The notes: generated by a model from the sequence alone, not told the origin. A stretch of 64,000 nucleotides of DNA from Paenibacillus glucanolyticus NBRC 15330 (GCF_004000885.1 NZ_BIMC01000009.1:149691-213690); one strand, 5' to 3'. Positions 7,516 through 16,098 are shown, counted from the first letter of the stretch. Program-made: numbers and translations.

Positions 7516-8463
7516 TTGGATCGTTCTTCTAGAAAGAGAAAATTGTGTGCTCTTAAAAAGATAGAGAAAAAAGTACTGCACGCCAAGAAAAAAAGATGTC
7601 CTGATAACGGCAATAGTGGTAAAGGTGGACACAAGCCGATTCGTCGCCACTGTGTCAGAGGTCCCCGCGGACCGGTTGGACCGCAGGGACCTCTTGGACC
7701 AGTCGGACCTGTCGGGCCGGTTGGAGCTCTTGGACCCGTTGGACCGGTCGGGCCAGCTGGGCCAATTGGGCCTGCTGGACCTGCTGGATCGTCAACAGGC
7801 ATTCCGGGTCCAACAGGACCTGCAGGACCCGTTGGACCTGTTGGACCTGTCGGACCTGCCGGTGCTGCTGGAGCGATCGGACCCGTTGGTCCTGCTGGAG
7901 CCGTCGGCCCTACTGGGCCAACAGGGGCTACTGGGTTGCCAGGTGGAGGAGCGATCATTCCTTTCGCATCCGGCATACCTCTTGCGCTTACAACCATTGT
8001 TGGAGGTTTGGTCGGAACGGTTGGTCTCGTAGGCTTCGGTATTTCGGGTCCAACCGTTACGCTCGCTGGCGGAACGATCGACCTTACGGGTGCGGGAGGT
8101 ACTGCGCTTGACTTTGCTTTCAATACGCCACGCGCAGGCACCATCACGGCAATTTCCGCAACCTTCAGCAACACCTTGGCACTCGACCTGCTTGGAACTA
8201 CTGTTACGGTCACAGCCCAGCTGTACAGCGCTCCGGCTACAAGCAATATCTTCACGCCAATCCCCGGTGCCCTTGTCACATTGGCTCCTCCATATACCGG
8301 CGCAGTCACATTGGGTACGGTCAGCAACGGCTTCTTGGATGGCCTGGCTATTCCGGTTGCAGCAAATACCCGCTTGTTGATGGTATTCTCCACAACAGCA
8401 ACAGGTCTGACTCTGATCACTGCAACTGCCGGTTACGGCAGTGCTGGCGTCAGCATTATATAA
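7516..8463 (+). CDS. Collagen-like exosporium protein, BclB type
   Basis: The 315-residue product has a basic N-terminus ([15 protein letters not shown]), then about 95 residues of Gly-X-Y triplets dominated by GPV, GPA and GPT. The C-terminal domain ([17 protein letters not shown] to YGSAGVSII) is the type found in BclB-related exosporium glycoproteins. The collagen part should trimerise and the C-terminal beta-domain should cap it on the spore surface. TTG at 7516 is the start: AAGGAGG at 7501-7507 is 8 bases upstream, while the GTG at 7507 overlaps that site. The gene is monocistronic with a perfect terminator at 8496. The open frame on the opposite strand is a mirror of the repeat and is not a gene. 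Confidence 0.88.
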   Translation: MDRSSRKRKLCALKKIEKKVLHAKKKRCPDNGNSGKGGHKPIRRHCVRGPRGPVGPQGPLGPVGPVGPVGALGPVGPVGPAGPIGPAGPAGSSTGIPGPTGPAGPVGPVGPVGPAGAAGAIGPVGPAGAVGPTGPTGATGLPGGGAIIPFASGIPLALTTIVGGLVGTVGLVGFGISGPTVTLAGGTIDLTGAGGTALDFAFNTPRAGTITAISATFSNTLALDLLGTTVTVTAQLYSAPATSNIFTPIPGALVTLAPPYTGAVTLGTVSNGFLDGLAIPVAANTRLLMVFSTTATGLTLITATAGYGSAGVSII

Positions 8464-8495
8464 TTTGCCCTATCCCGTATCTGTCATATATAACA

Positions 8496-8525
8496 AAGAA
8501 GCCCCGAGCATGCTCGGGGCTTCTT
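8496..8525. terminator. Bidirectional terminator
   Basis: A perfect 30-base palindrome, AAGAAGCCCCGAGCA and its complement, lies between two converging genes (collagen-like on plus, SDR on minus). T-rich ends on both strands suit termination in both directions. Confidence 0.88.
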
Positions 8526-8533
8526 CATATGAT

Positions 8534-9277
8534 TTAAACCGCTGTATATCCGCCATCCACCAGCAAGGTGGTGCCAGTAATAAAGGATGCGTCTTCGCTG
8601 GCAAGAAACAGCACGGCTTTAGCTACTTCTTCAGGCTGCCCCAAGCGCCCCATCGGATGCAGGCCGACCAAGTGCTGCGTGATCGCTTCAGTTCTTCCCT
8701 GAATAAGCGGAGTATCGATATAACCCGGGCACACTGCATTGACCCGGATTCCTCTGGAGGCATAATCAGCGCCCATCGACTGCGTCAGCAGCTTAACGCC
8801 GCCTTTAGCCGAAGCATATGCGGTTACTCCTGCTTTTCCGACATGGCTATGGATCGATCCGCAGTTTACAATAGCCCCGCCCGATCCCTGCGATAACAGC
8901 TGCTGGATTACATATTTATCACAGAGAAACACGCCTGTAAGATTAATATCAATCGTTCTCTGCCAATTCTCCATCGTTAGCTGATCTGCGGGAGCGTCAT
9001 GCGCAATGCCTGCATTCGCAAACAAGATATCCACACGCCCATACTGCTTGACCGTCTGTTCAACCATGTTGGCAACATCCTGCTCCTTGGTTACGTCGGT
9101 TTTGACAAACAGGGTGTTAAACCCCGCTGCACTTAATTCGTCTGAAACAGCTTGTCCCCGGTCAGAGAAATCCGCAATAACAACGCTGGCTCCCTCTTTA
9201 ACAAAAAGCCTTACCGCTGCCTCGCCAATCCCGCTGGCGCCTCCTGTTACGATAACAACCTTCGATTGAAATCTCAT
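8534..9277 (-). CDS. SDR family NAD(P)-dependent oxidoreductase
   Basis: This is a classical short-chain dehydrogenase of 247 residues. The cofactor loop TGGASGIG is at 11-18, NAG at 88-90 and N112 follows. The catalytic S141, Y154 and K158 are in place (YASAK). D36 after the second beta strand (VIADFSD) suggests NAD preference. Substrate is unknown; the sequence is closest in style to glucose-dehydrogenase and 3-oxoacyl reductase-like members. The ATG has AGGAGG about 12 bases upstream. It lies downstream of the flavin reductase with a 52-base gap, so it may share that transcript. Confidence 0.9.
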   Translation of the reverse strand: MRFQSKVVIVTGGASGIGEAAVRLFVKEGASVVIADFSDRGQAVSDELSAAGFNTLFVKTDVTKEQDVANMVEQTVKQYGRVDILFANAGIAHDAPADQLTMENWQRTIDINLTGVFLCDKYVIQQLLSQGSGGAIVNCGSIHSHVGKAGVTAYASAKGGVKLLTQSMGADYASRGIRVNAVCPGYIDTPLIQGRTEAITQHLVGLHPMGRLGQPEEVAKAVLFLASEDASFITGTTLLVDGGYTAV

Positions 9278-9329
9278 CCGTTAACCACTCCTCCTATATC
9301 GTTGAATTATTTATCGTATCTCGCCTGCG

Positions 9330-9941
9330 TTATAATGGCCGCTCAATGGTGAACATATCTCCCAGAGCAGCATAGATGTTCCCCGCCATACGGCTCACAG
9401 GCTTCAGCTTGGCAGCGTCAATCCGGCCCTTCTCGTAGAGTTCCTCCGATACGTGAAACCTTACCACGCGGACGATCAGCAGATCAGCAGCTGGCCTCTG
9501 TTCTGCGTCATTCAAGGCAACCGCCTGTTCCAGTACACATTCCATGCGAATCTTGCTTTCCTGAATGCCGGGAACGGCAACAGCCTCACTGGCCACCGGC
9601 GTCAGATTCGTTCGTTCAATCTCGCTTTCATGCGGTAGAAGATTCGCAGCCGTTTTATTCACGGCTGCCACGTTATCTTCGTCCACGATATGGATGACAA
9701 GCTCACCCTTAAGCATGGCATTCCTCGCCGTATCCTTTGCGATGCCATTCTTTCGCTGAACCGAAACGGACAGCATGGGAGGATTGCTGGACACAATCGA
9801 GAAATAGCTGAACGGCGCCGCGTTCAGCACGCCATCCGCTGATAATGTTGTAACAAAAGCGATCGGTCTAGGGACAACACTGCCAATCAAAAGTTTGTAA
9901 TTGTCCCGTTCGTCTTGGACTTTTGGATCAATGGATATCAT
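9330..9941 (-). CDS. Flavin reductase-like FMN-binding protein
   Basis: The 203-residue protein has the split-barrel FMN-binding fold of the flavin reductase/DIM6-NTAB group (KLLIGSVVPRPIAFVTTLSADG; NAAPFSYFSIVSSNPPMLSVSV). The ATG at 9941 has GAGAGGGG 9 bases upstream and begins one base after the stop of the dioxygenase gene, so the two are co-translated. Together they look like an aromatic or quinone detoxification pair. The longer frame to 9995 runs into the dioxygenase and is rejected. The exact substrate is unknown. Confidence 0.88.
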   Translation of the reverse strand: MISIDPKVQDERDNYKLLIGSVVPRPIAFVTTLSADGVLNAAPFSYFSIVSSNPPMLSVSVQRKNGIAKDTARNAMLKGELVIHIVDEDNVAAVNKTAANLLPHESEIERTNLTPVASEAVAVPGIQESKIRMECVLEQAVALNDAEQRPAADLLIVRVVRFHVSEELYEKGRIDAAKLKPVSRMAGNIYAALGDMFTIERPL

Positions 9942-9942
9942 T

Positions 9943-10890
9943 TCACTTGCCCCTCTCCAGTGTACGAATTTGGATCGGCTCCAGTCCTTCCTCAATTCGG
10001 AGGCGTTCTTGCTCCAACCACGCAGGAAGTTTCAATCGTTCACCCAATGAACGGAGATCCTCATCCATCGTAAATCCAGGCACATCCGTGGCAATCTCAA
10101 ACAATATGCCCCCTCGTTCCCTAAAATATAACGATTTAAAATAATTGCGGTTCATCATATCGGTGGATGCGTACCCGTACTTCTTCACCCATTCCTTCCA
10201 TTCACCGAGTTCCATATCGTCTTTTGCCCGCCAAGCAATATGATGAGCAGTTCCGGCACCTCCAGCGCCCCAAGAGATATCCCGCATCGGAAGATCAATC
10301 ATATTCCCGCAGGGTCCCGCGGACGCATACCGGGCATAGTTCACATCCTCCCCAATGAATGTAAGTCCCAGTACCTGCTCAAGCGCCTCCTTCGTTTCCT
10401 TCCACTTGCTGCTGAATAGCACCGCACCGCCGAATCCTTTAATTGCTGTCTCCGAAGTAATGTCATCCACGCTCCACCCGCTCATCGATCCGCTGTCCCG
10501 CTCAACCAGTTCCAGGCGAAGCCCATCACGATCAGAGAATTGAAGATAAGGCTCATTAAACCTCAACGCTTTCATAACCGAGACGCCAAAGCCCCGCAAC
10601 CGCTGCTCCCAGTAGGAAAGAGCGCCTTGAGGCACTGCAAATGTGATATAACCGACCTGCCCCCCTCCATGCATGCCTCTTCGCGAAGCAGAAGACGGAA
10701 AGAACGTAATAATCGTTCCTGGCTGCCCTGCCTCATCCCCGAAATACAAATGATATACCTCTGGCGCATCATAATTGACTGTCCTCTTCACCATTCTTAA
10801 CCCAAGCACGCCAGTATAAAAATCAACGTTCCTCTGCGGATCCTGTGCATAAGCCGTAATATGATGAATGCCTGCCGTTTGTAACGTCAT
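9943..10890 (-). CDS. Ring-cleaving dioxygenase, MhqO-like (VOC superfamily)
   Basis: The 315-residue protein has two vicinal-oxygen-chelate modules. Metal-ligand candidates are the histidine pair in GIHHITAYAQD near the N-terminus, AHHIAWR in the second module, and the glutamate in GILFEIATD. The pattern matches the Bacillus MhqA/MhqE/MhqO extradiol dioxygenases that act on hydroquinones. AAGGGGGAGAAGAAAC precedes the ATG. Upstream are a sigma-A promoter and an inverted repeat resembling an MhqR site. Role in quinone resistance is inferred from the family. Confidence 0.88.
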   Translation of the reverse strand: MTLQTAGIHHITAYAQDPQRNVDFYTGVLGLRMVKRTVNYDAPEVYHLYFGDEAGQPGTIITFFPSSASRRGMHGGGQVGYITFAVPQGALSYWEQRLRGFGVSVMKALRFNEPYLQFSDRDGLRLELVERDSGSMSGWSVDDITSETAIKGFGGAVLFSSKWKETKEALEQVLGLTFIGEDVNYARYASAGPCGNMIDLPMRDISWGAGGAGTAHHIAWRAKDDMELGEWKEWVKKYGYASTDMMNRNYFKSLYFRERGGILFEIATDVPGFTMDEDLRSLGERLKLPAWLEQERLRIEEGLEPIQIRTLERGK

Positions 10891-10963
10891 GTTTCTTCTC
10901 CCCCTTATCGAAAGTTATTTGGTAGATGATCATAGTTATTTGAATACAATCTCAATTTATAAT

Positions 10964-10979
10964 ATCTTTAATTCAAGAT
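10964..10979. promoter_or_regulatory. Putative MhqR-like operator
   Basis: ATCTTTAATTCAAGAT is an inverted repeat with 14 of 16 symmetric positions, just downstream of the -10 of the dioxygenase promoter. Its layout recalls MhqR operators in Bacillus, which control mhq dioxygenases in response to quinones. No mhqR gene is adjacent. The MarR genes at 14990 and 16099 are the nearest candidates. Confidence 0.45.
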
Positions 10980-11004
10980 TATATATTTTCCTATTTGTTG
11001 TCAA
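10976..11004 (-). promoter_or_regulatory. Promoter of the dioxygenase/flavin reductase unit
   Basis: On the minus strand TTGACA (11004-10999) is followed after 17 bases by TAATCT (10981-10976), or after 15 bases by TATAAT. The consensus -35 box and overlap with the inverted repeat support a repressible promoter. Confidence 0.65.
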
Positions 11005-11043
11005 GCAAGATATTCTGTTCCAAGCCCCTTTCCCTTCATAAAA

Positions 11044-11079
11044 AAGCCGTCAAGAACGAATACCCGTTCTTAACGGCTT
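11044..11079 (-). terminator. Terminator of the AI-2E-type transporter gene
   Basis: AAGCCGT-x-AAGAACG pairs with CGTTCTT-x-ACGGCTT, and the minus-strand side runs into TTTTTTAT. It lies 30 bases past the stop at 11109. The plus side also has CACTTTTT, so it may work both ways. Confidence 0.85.
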
Positions 11080-11108
11080 CACTTTTTACATTCAGCTCAT
11101 TTCTGAGC

Positions 11109-12188
11109 TCAAGCTTTTTCCCATTTTTCCTTAAAGAACAGCTGATACACTCTGGTAACCACAATTTTAATGATCATATACACGGGCACCACGATTAGAA
11201 TTCCGATAATCCCGCCAAGATCCTGTCCCACCAGGACGAGGATGATGATTGTAATCGGGTGAATAGCCAACTGTTTACCAAAGATATACGGACCAATCAG
11301 ATTATCCTGAACTTGCTGAGCGGCCAGAATGACAACGAGGGACCAGATCGCCGTTCCCGGGGATTGGATGAACCCGATGATAACGATCGGGATGGAGGAC
11401 AGAATGGCCCCGATAAACGGAATAAAGTTTGCAAAGAACGCTACCACTGTAAGCAGCAAGGCATACGGCAGCCCAATAATGAGGAAGCCGAAGTACATCA
11501 AGACGCCCAAAGCCAAATTGACGAGCACCCGTCCCACGATAAACCCTTTGAGTGCGCTATTGATTTCATCCAGTACCGAAGCACCCACTTCCTTGAAGCG
11601 GTTCGGCATAAAGCTGACAATCATCTTCCCGAACTTCCCGCCTTCCTTCAGCATGTAGTAGAGCATGATCGGGAACGTAAACAATACAATGGCAAAGTTC
11701 GATACAATCGAGAACAGATTCATAATGTAATTCGTGAGGAACGTAAAGCCTTGATTCAAATAGTCGGTTAATTGGGTAAGTGGATTAGAATCCTCCGGAA
11801 ATATCTCCTTGAACAAACCGTTATTTTCCCATTCCTGCAGCTGTTCCCCTAATGCAGCAAACAACGCAGGCGCATTGTCCACAAGCGCAATGATTTGATC
11901 ACGCAGGGACGGCCACACTCCGATAATGAATCCCGTGAATATACCGGCAAATACGACATAAATGAGCAGAATCGCCAGCGAGCGATTGAGCTTTCGCTTT
12001 TCCAGAAGATCAACCAGCGGCCTGAGCAGGTAATAGAAAAATCCCGATAGCATCAAAGGCACGAGGATAATGGAGAAGAACGAAAGAATCGGTCTGAATA
12101 TAAAATTCACCAGCGATCCCAAGTAAATAATGATCAGAACCAGGATCACGGCAAGACACAATTTGAAAAACTTATTCATTTTCAGCAA
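11109..12188 (-). CDS. AI-2E family transporter (YdbI/YueF/TqsA-like)
   Basis: The protein of about 359 residues has some eight hydrophobic segments, a soluble stretch after the third, and the family features ILLIYVVFAGIFTGF, FPIMLYYMLKEG and GPYIFGKQLAIHP. Members are called AI-2 exporters, but many are cation/proton antiporters or of unknown substrate. The start is either the TTG at 12188, with AGGAGAAGGGG upstream, or the ATG at 12179. It is a single-gene unit divergent from cls. Confidence 0.88.
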   Translation of the reverse strand: MLKMNKFFKLCLAVILVLIIIYLGSLVNFIFRPILSFFSIILVPLMLSGFFYYLLRPLVDLLEKRKLNRSLAILLIYVVFAGIFTGFIIGVWPSLRDQIIALVDNAPALFAALGEQLQEWENNGLFKEIFPEDSNPLTQLTDYLNQGFTFLTNYIMNLFSIVSNFAIVLFTFPIMLYYMLKEGGKFGKMIVSFMPNRFKEVGASVLDEINSALKGFIVGRVLVNLALGVLMYFGFLIIGLPYALLLTVVAFFANFIPFIGAILSSIPIVIIGFIQSPGTAIWSLVVILAAQQVQDNLIGPYIFGKQLAIHPITIIILVLVGQDLGGIIGILIVVPVYMIIKIVVTRVYQLFFKEKWEKA

Positions 12189-12359
12189 AACAGCATGCCC
12201 CTTCTCCTACTTTTTTCAATCATCGTATCATGACAACGAGTTGTGATACAAATAGCAACCGTGACAGCTTGTATGAAATGAAGACGCTGCCGCATCCACC
12301 GTTTAAAAACATCGGTTGCACGCCATACTGCGGATATATACTTCTCCTAACGGCTCACG

Positions 12360-12365
12360 TATAAT
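12360..12365 (+). promoter_or_regulatory. -10 element of the cls promoter
   Basis: A consensus TATAAT lies about 50 bases upstream of the cls ATG. No good -35 box is visible at 17 bases, so the assignment rests on the -10 box alone. Confidence 0.4.
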
Positions 12366-12414
12366 ATGAAGCATTGCAAGGGCAAGGCTATAGTTTAGGA
12401 GGATAATTAAAAAC

Positions 12415-13863
12415 ATGCATGTTACTTCCATTATTCTTGGTCTGATCATCGTTCTGAATATTGTGTTCTCCATGTTCGTGGTCTTTAGGGAACGGCGGGA
12501 TGCCGGCTCGACTTGGGCATGGCTGTTGGTGCTGTCCTTTATACCCATTCTCGGGTTTATTCTGTACCTGCTGTTCGCTCAAAACTTAAGAAGAATCCGA
12601 CTCTTTCATTGGGATGACCTGCAGAAAACCGGTATTGAGAAGGTGTTACTGTCCCAGATGGAAGGAATGAGTTCCGGGGAATACCCGTTTCGCAACCAGG
12701 CCGCCAAGGATAACAGCGATTTGATTCATATGCACATCAACGAAAATCAGGCTATTCTTACGGACGACAACGACGTCGAGATTTTCACGGATGGACGCAA
12801 GAAGTTTAAACGACTGTTTCAGGATATTGAGGAAGCCAAAGTCTACATACACATTCAATACTATATTATCCGTCGTGATGAGCTTGGCAAGAAGTTGATG
12901 ACCCTGTTAACCAAAAAGGTAAAAGAAGGCGTGAAAGTCCGGGTTCTATACGATGAGCTCGGCTCACGTCAATTAACCAAGGGATTCTTCAAGGCATTTC
13001 GCGAAGCCGGTGGTGAAGCCGAGGCCTTCTTCCCTTCCAAGCTGCGCTTCATTAATCTGCGCTTAAATTACCGAAATCACCGGAAGCTGGCGATCATTGA
13101 TGGCAATATCGGCTATGTCGGAGGTTTTAATGTCGGGGATGAGTATTTGGGCCTGAACTCCAAATTCGGGTATTGGCGTGATACCCATCTGCGCATCTTA
13201 GGCGAAGCCGTCTACGCGATGCAGGTTCGTTTCATTCTGGACTGGAACCAGGCTTCTCACCATAATGACATCTCCTATGAATCCAATCTGTTTCCCAAGA
13301 TCAATTCACCGGGTAATGTCGGCATTCAGATTGTCACCAGCGGTCCCGATTCAAGATACGAGCACATCAAGAACGGTTATATCAAAATGATCTCGTCCGC
13401 CAAACAATCAATTTATATCCAGACGCCCTATTTTATCCCGGATGCAAGCCTGCTTGATGCGCTTCGCATTGCGGCGCTGTCCGGTGTAGAGGTTCACCTG
13501 ATGATCCCGGATAAACCGGATCATCCCTTTGTGTACTGGGCAACCTTGTCCTACATCGGGGAGATGCTGAGAACGGGTGCTAACGTATATCTATACAATA
13601 ACGGGTTCATTCATGCCAAAACCATCATCATTGATGAGAAAATCTCATCCGTTGGCACGGCGAACATTGATGTTCGCAGCTTCAAGCTCAATTTCGAAGT
13701 GAATGCCTTCCTGTACGATGAGCAGCTGTCGAAACGATTGACTCGAATATTCCACCATGATCTTCGTGTATCCAGCCAGCTCACCATGAAGCAGTATCTT
13801 GAACGCTCGAGATGGGTCAAGTTCAAGGAGTCGATCTCCCGTCTGCTGTCACCTATTCTGTAG
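12415..13863 (+). CDS. cls: Cardiolipin synthase
   Basis: This 482-residue membrane enzyme condenses two phosphatidylglycerols to cardiolipin. Two N-terminal membrane segments (about 5-25 and 35-55) are followed by two phospholipase D motifs: H222/K224/D229 in NHRKLAIIDG and H400/K402/D407 in IHAKTIIIDE. Length is typical of bacterial ClsA-like enzymes. AGGAGG lies 12 bases before the ATG. Cardiolipin content is commonly raised under salt stress, which is compatible with the osmolyte genes nearby, but no shared regulation is seen. Confidence 0.94.
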   Translation: MHVTSIILGLIIVLNIVFSMFVVFRERRDAGSTWAWLLVLSFIPILGFILYLLFAQNLRRIRLFHWDDLQKTGIEKVLLSQMEGMSSGEYPFRNQAAKDNSDLIHMHINENQAILTDDNDVEIFTDGRKKFKRLFQDIEEAKVYIHIQYYIIRRDELGKKLMTLLTKKVKEGVKVRVLYDELGSRQLTKGFFKAFREAGGEAEAFFPSKLRFINLRLNYRNHRKLAIIDGNIGYVGGFNVGDEYLGLNSKFGYWRDTHLRILGEAVYAMQVRFILDWNQASHHNDISYESNLFPKINSPGNVGIQIVTSGPDSRYEHIKNGYIKMISSAKQSIYIQTPYFIPDASLLDALRIAALSGVEVHLMIPDKPDHPFVYWATLSYIGEMLRTGANVYLYNNGFIHAKTIIIDEKISSVGTANIDVRSFKLNFEVNAFLYDEQLSKRLTRIFHHDLRVSSQLTMKQYLERSRWVKFKESISRLLSPIL

Positions 13864-13895
13864 GACGAACCCGTACACTGCTTTAAATAGATTCG

Positions 13896-14042
13896 GATGC
13901 ACATGAAGACTTTGACCGACTGGCAGAGGGCGGCAAGGTCATTGACCCGCTGAAGATTCAGTTCTGGGGAGCGCTGTTCGGTGTGCTGGAGGACAAGTTC
14001 GGCGTATTATGGCAAGTTACAACAGAAGCTCAAATCAATTAA
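13896..14042 (+). pseudogene. Remnant of a PhnB/VOC-like protein (C-terminal end)
   Basis: The plus frame reads DAHEDFDRLAEGGKVIDPLK, then a tryptophan/phenylalanine-rich stretch, then LEDKFGVLWQVTTEAQIN and a stop. This is the characteristic C-terminal half of PhnB-like VOC proteins. A TAA lies about 15 bases upstream in frame and no start or N-terminal half exists, so only about 48 codons remain. Confidence 0.75.
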
Positions 14043-14044
14043 AC

Positions 14045-14082
14045 GAAGAAGGCCCTTCAAGTTACCTTGGAGGGCCTTCTTC
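14045..14082. terminator. Hairpin terminator
   Basis: GAAGAAGGCCCT pairs with AGGGCCTTCTTC (12 bp) and the loop side can extend the stem. It follows the VOC remnant on the plus strand and lies about 90 bases past azoR on the minus strand, so it can serve both. Confidence 0.8.
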
Positions 14083-14168
14083 TCATATTAGCTCCGTGGT
14101 TAGAGAGCCGCGGCTGGTATAACGTTTTTATTGAAAACTCAATAATGGATGTGTTATTCCAACACCGG

Positions 14169-14834
14169 TTAACCTGCCTCCGACGGTTTTTCTCCACTCC
14201 ACCGCTCGGCAATCTCGGCAGCCGCCAAACGGCTTGTATCCAGAATATCGTTTTTATCCAGAACAGCGTGCCCCTGCGCACGGATGATCTGATAATCGGT
14301 AATGCCCAGAAATTCGAACATGGATTTCAAATACTTATGCGAATATTCAACCTCACTATACCAATCGTTCTCGGTATATACCCCATCACTGCCCTGAATC
14401 ACCACAACGCTTCGGCCATCCGTAAGGAGTCCCTCGGAACCGCTTTCGGTGTATCTGAACGTTTCCTGCGGTATGATGATGTTGTCCAAATAATCCTTCA
14501 GCCTGGAAGGGACGTTAAAATTATGCAGCGGCATAGCGATCACATATTTCGTAGCCCTCTTGAACTGCTGCAAGATTTCTGCCATCCGGCCCATTACCTT
14601 CTCCTCATCTTCTGTTAGAAGCTCCCCGGTTTCAAGCTTTCCCCACCCGTTCAACAAATTCACATCAATGGCAGGCACATGCTCTCGATATAAATCAATC
14701 TGTTCGAGCACGCTCTCAGGACTATGTGCGCGATACTGACTTATGAAATGATCCAACACCTGCAAGCTTAGAGAATCTGCACTTACAACTCTAGGATGGG
14801 CATTAATGACAAGTACTCTTTCCATATGAACCAT
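14169..14834 (-). CDS. azoR: FMN-dependent NADH-azoreductase
   Basis: The 221-residue flavodoxin-fold protein has an N-terminal phosphate-binding region (VLVINAHPRVVSADSLS) and the AzoR signature MPLHNFNVPSRLKDYLDNI, where FMN binds. It reduces quinones and azo compounds with NAD(P)H. ATG at 14834 has AAAGGAG only 3 bases away and ATG at 14825 has it 12 bases away; the choice is open. A MarR-type regulator lies upstream on the same strand, and each gene has a copy of the same operator in front, so azoR is very probably its target. Confidence 0.9.
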   Translation of the reverse strand: MVHMERVLVINAHPRVVSADSLSLQVLDHFISQYRAHSPESVLEQIDLYREHVPAIDVNLLNGWGKLETGELLTEDEEKVMGRMAEILQQFKRATKYVIAMPLHNFNVPSRLKDYLDNIIIPQETFRYTESGSEGLLTDGRSVVVIQGSDGVYTENDWYSEVEYSHKYLKSMFEFLGITDYQIIRAQGHAVLDKNDILDTSRLAAAEIAERWSGEKPSEAG

Positions 14835-14949
14835 TCACTCCTTTAATATGTTGTTTGTTCCAGATAACCGATAACCCGTAATGACGGAATGGATCCACCT
14901 CCTTGTTAGAATCAAGATTCAGTTGTGAAGCTCATTATTTTATATATAT

Positions 14950-14965
14950 TTGTTTGTACATACAA
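14950..14965. promoter_or_regulatory. Operator copy 1, azoR promoter
   Basis: TTGTTTGTACATACAA is a near-palindrome (14 of 16). On the minus strand its reverse complement starts with TTGTAT, which serves as a -35 box 17 bases from TAAAAT, so the operator covers the azoR promoter. The same sequence with one change recurs at 15464-15479. Confidence 0.72.
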
Positions 14966-14989
14966 TTATTATTCATGAAAATAAAGACC

Positions 14990-15421
14990 TCAGTCCTTAT
15001 TCTCTAATTGATCGCTAACCTCATAGAGCCGCAGTGATAATTCGTCGCCTTCAGCGTTCCCTAAGATGGCACCATACCGGCTGCGCAGATGGTTCCAACA
15101 TTCGTGAATAACGTCTTCGAGCGCTTTCCCTTTATCCGTTGTGTAGATCAGCGACATCCTTCCCTCTACCCGATTATACACGAGGCCTTTGACGGCCAGC
15201 TTCTCAATCAGTCGGGTAACCGTAGAAGGCTGAAGATGGAGAATTTCGCCTAATTCCTTCTGCGAGATCCCTTCCTTCTCATATACAGCCATAAGTAAAT
15301 AAGCATACGTTGGTGATAATCCGCTTGCGGCAAACTCGTCTTCTGCCATCTTCGTAATCACCCGGCTAAGACGATTGGTTGTAAAGTACAGGCATTCTTT
15401 GATATACGTATTCAGCATCAT
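14990..15421 (-). CDS. MarR family transcriptional regulator (azoR-linked)
   Basis: The 143-residue winged-helix protein has the MarR core: a recognition helix in LHLQPSTVTRLIEKLAVKG and the wing NRVEGRMSLIYTTDKGKAL. GAGGT lies just before the tandem ATGs at 15421/15418. It lies upstream of azoR with a 155-base gap that carries a promoter and operator. Its own promoter carries the second operator, so autorepression and repression of azoR are inferred. The single cysteine (C11 in KECLYF) is a possible redox or quinone sensor, as in other quinone-responsive MarR proteins; this is speculative. Confidence 0.9.
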   Translation of the reverse strand: MMLNTYIKECLYFTTNRLSRVITKMAEDEFAASGLSPTYAYLLMAVYEKEGISQKELGEILHLQPSTVTRLIEKLAVKGLVYNRVEGRMSLIYTTDKGKALEDVIHECWNHLRSRYGAILGNAEGDELSLRLYEVSDQLENKD

Positions 15422-15463
15422 GGTACCTCTTTCGCTAAGCTCATCACGATGATCAACCTTTTA

Positions 15464-15479
15464 TTGTTTGCACATACAA
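15464..15479. promoter_or_regulatory. Operator copy 2, marR promoter
   Basis: TTGTTTGCACATACAA differs from copy 1 in one base. It directly follows the -10 box of a minus-strand promoter (TTTACT at 15507-15502, 17-base spacer, TATATT at 15484-15479), where a bound repressor would block transcription of marR. Confidence 0.72.
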
Positions 15480-15505
15480 ATATAATGGATTTCCAAATAA
15501 AAGTA

Positions 15506-15547
15506 AAGCGGCAGTTTCCCCATAACACTTGGAGTCTTCCGCCGCTT
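15506..15547 (-). terminator. Terminator of the VOC gene
   Basis: AAGCGGC pairs with GCCGCTT over a 28-base loop and is followed on the minus strand by a T-rich run (TTTACTTTTATTT). It lies 55 bases past the VOC stop and overlaps the -35 box of the marR promoter. Confidence 0.55.
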
Positions 15548-15601
15548 CATTTTATGGTTTCTATGCTTCATTACGGTTTGTGCTTTTAATGTGAATCTCT
15601 T

Positions 15602-16012
15602 TTATTCTACGTGACCCGGATCCATGTACATGACTTCCCACAGATGACCATCTGGATCCTGGAAGCTCCATCCATACATAAATCCATGATCCACCGGGTC
15701 ATTGGAAGGCGATCCCCCTGCAGCGAGTGCATGATTCACGATTTCGTCTACCTGCTCACGACTGTCTGCCGACAATGCCAGAATAACTTCCGTTGTATTG
15801 GCCGCATTGGACAAATCTTTCTTCGTGAAAGTTTTGAAATAATCCTCGGTGAGCAGCATCGCAAAAATATTGTCGCCGATTACCAGGCAGGCTGCGTTCT
15901 TATCCGTAAATTGCGCGTTAAATTCAAAACCGATTTTCGAGAAGAATTCCTTCGTTTTCTCCAGGTCCTTTACAGGCAGGTTCACAAAAATATTATCGCA
16001 TTTCAACGCCAT
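15602..16012 (-). CDS. VOC family protein
   Basis: A single-domain protein of 136 residues from the vicinal-oxygen-chelate superfamily, with the paired beta-alpha-beta-beta-beta modules: IFVNLPVKDLEKTKEFFSKI at the start and GWSFQDPDGHLWEVMYMDP at the end. It resembles the predicted lactoylglutathione lyase/extradiol-like proteins common in Bacillales. Substrate is unknown. GAGGTGATCCCGAG precedes the ATG. It is a separate gene between the two MarR genes. Confidence 0.88.
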   Translation of the reverse strand: MALKCDNIFVNLPVKDLEKTKEFFSKIGFEFNAQFTDKNAACLVIGDNIFAMLLTEDYFKTFTKKDLSNAANTTEVILALSADSREQVDEIVNHALAAGGSPSNDPVDHGFMYGWSFQDPDGHLWEVMYMDPGHVE

Positions 16013-16098
16013 CTCGGGATCACCTCATTTTATTTGATAGACTCATCTTAACACGGGCAGCAGTACAACATTTCTCTTCACTTGCTATGTTCAAACCA

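Noticed and set aside
7660..7950. Dense short repeats that could suggest a CRISPR or tandem-repeat array
   Set aside because: The 9-18 base units encode Gly-X-Y triplets in frame, with no spacers. No cas genes and no CRISPR array were seen in the window.
7443..8420. 325-codon open frame antisense to the collagen-like gene
   Set aside because: It is a mirror of the GGN-CCN repeats. It lacks a ribosome site, and the plus strand has a clear start, family match and terminator.
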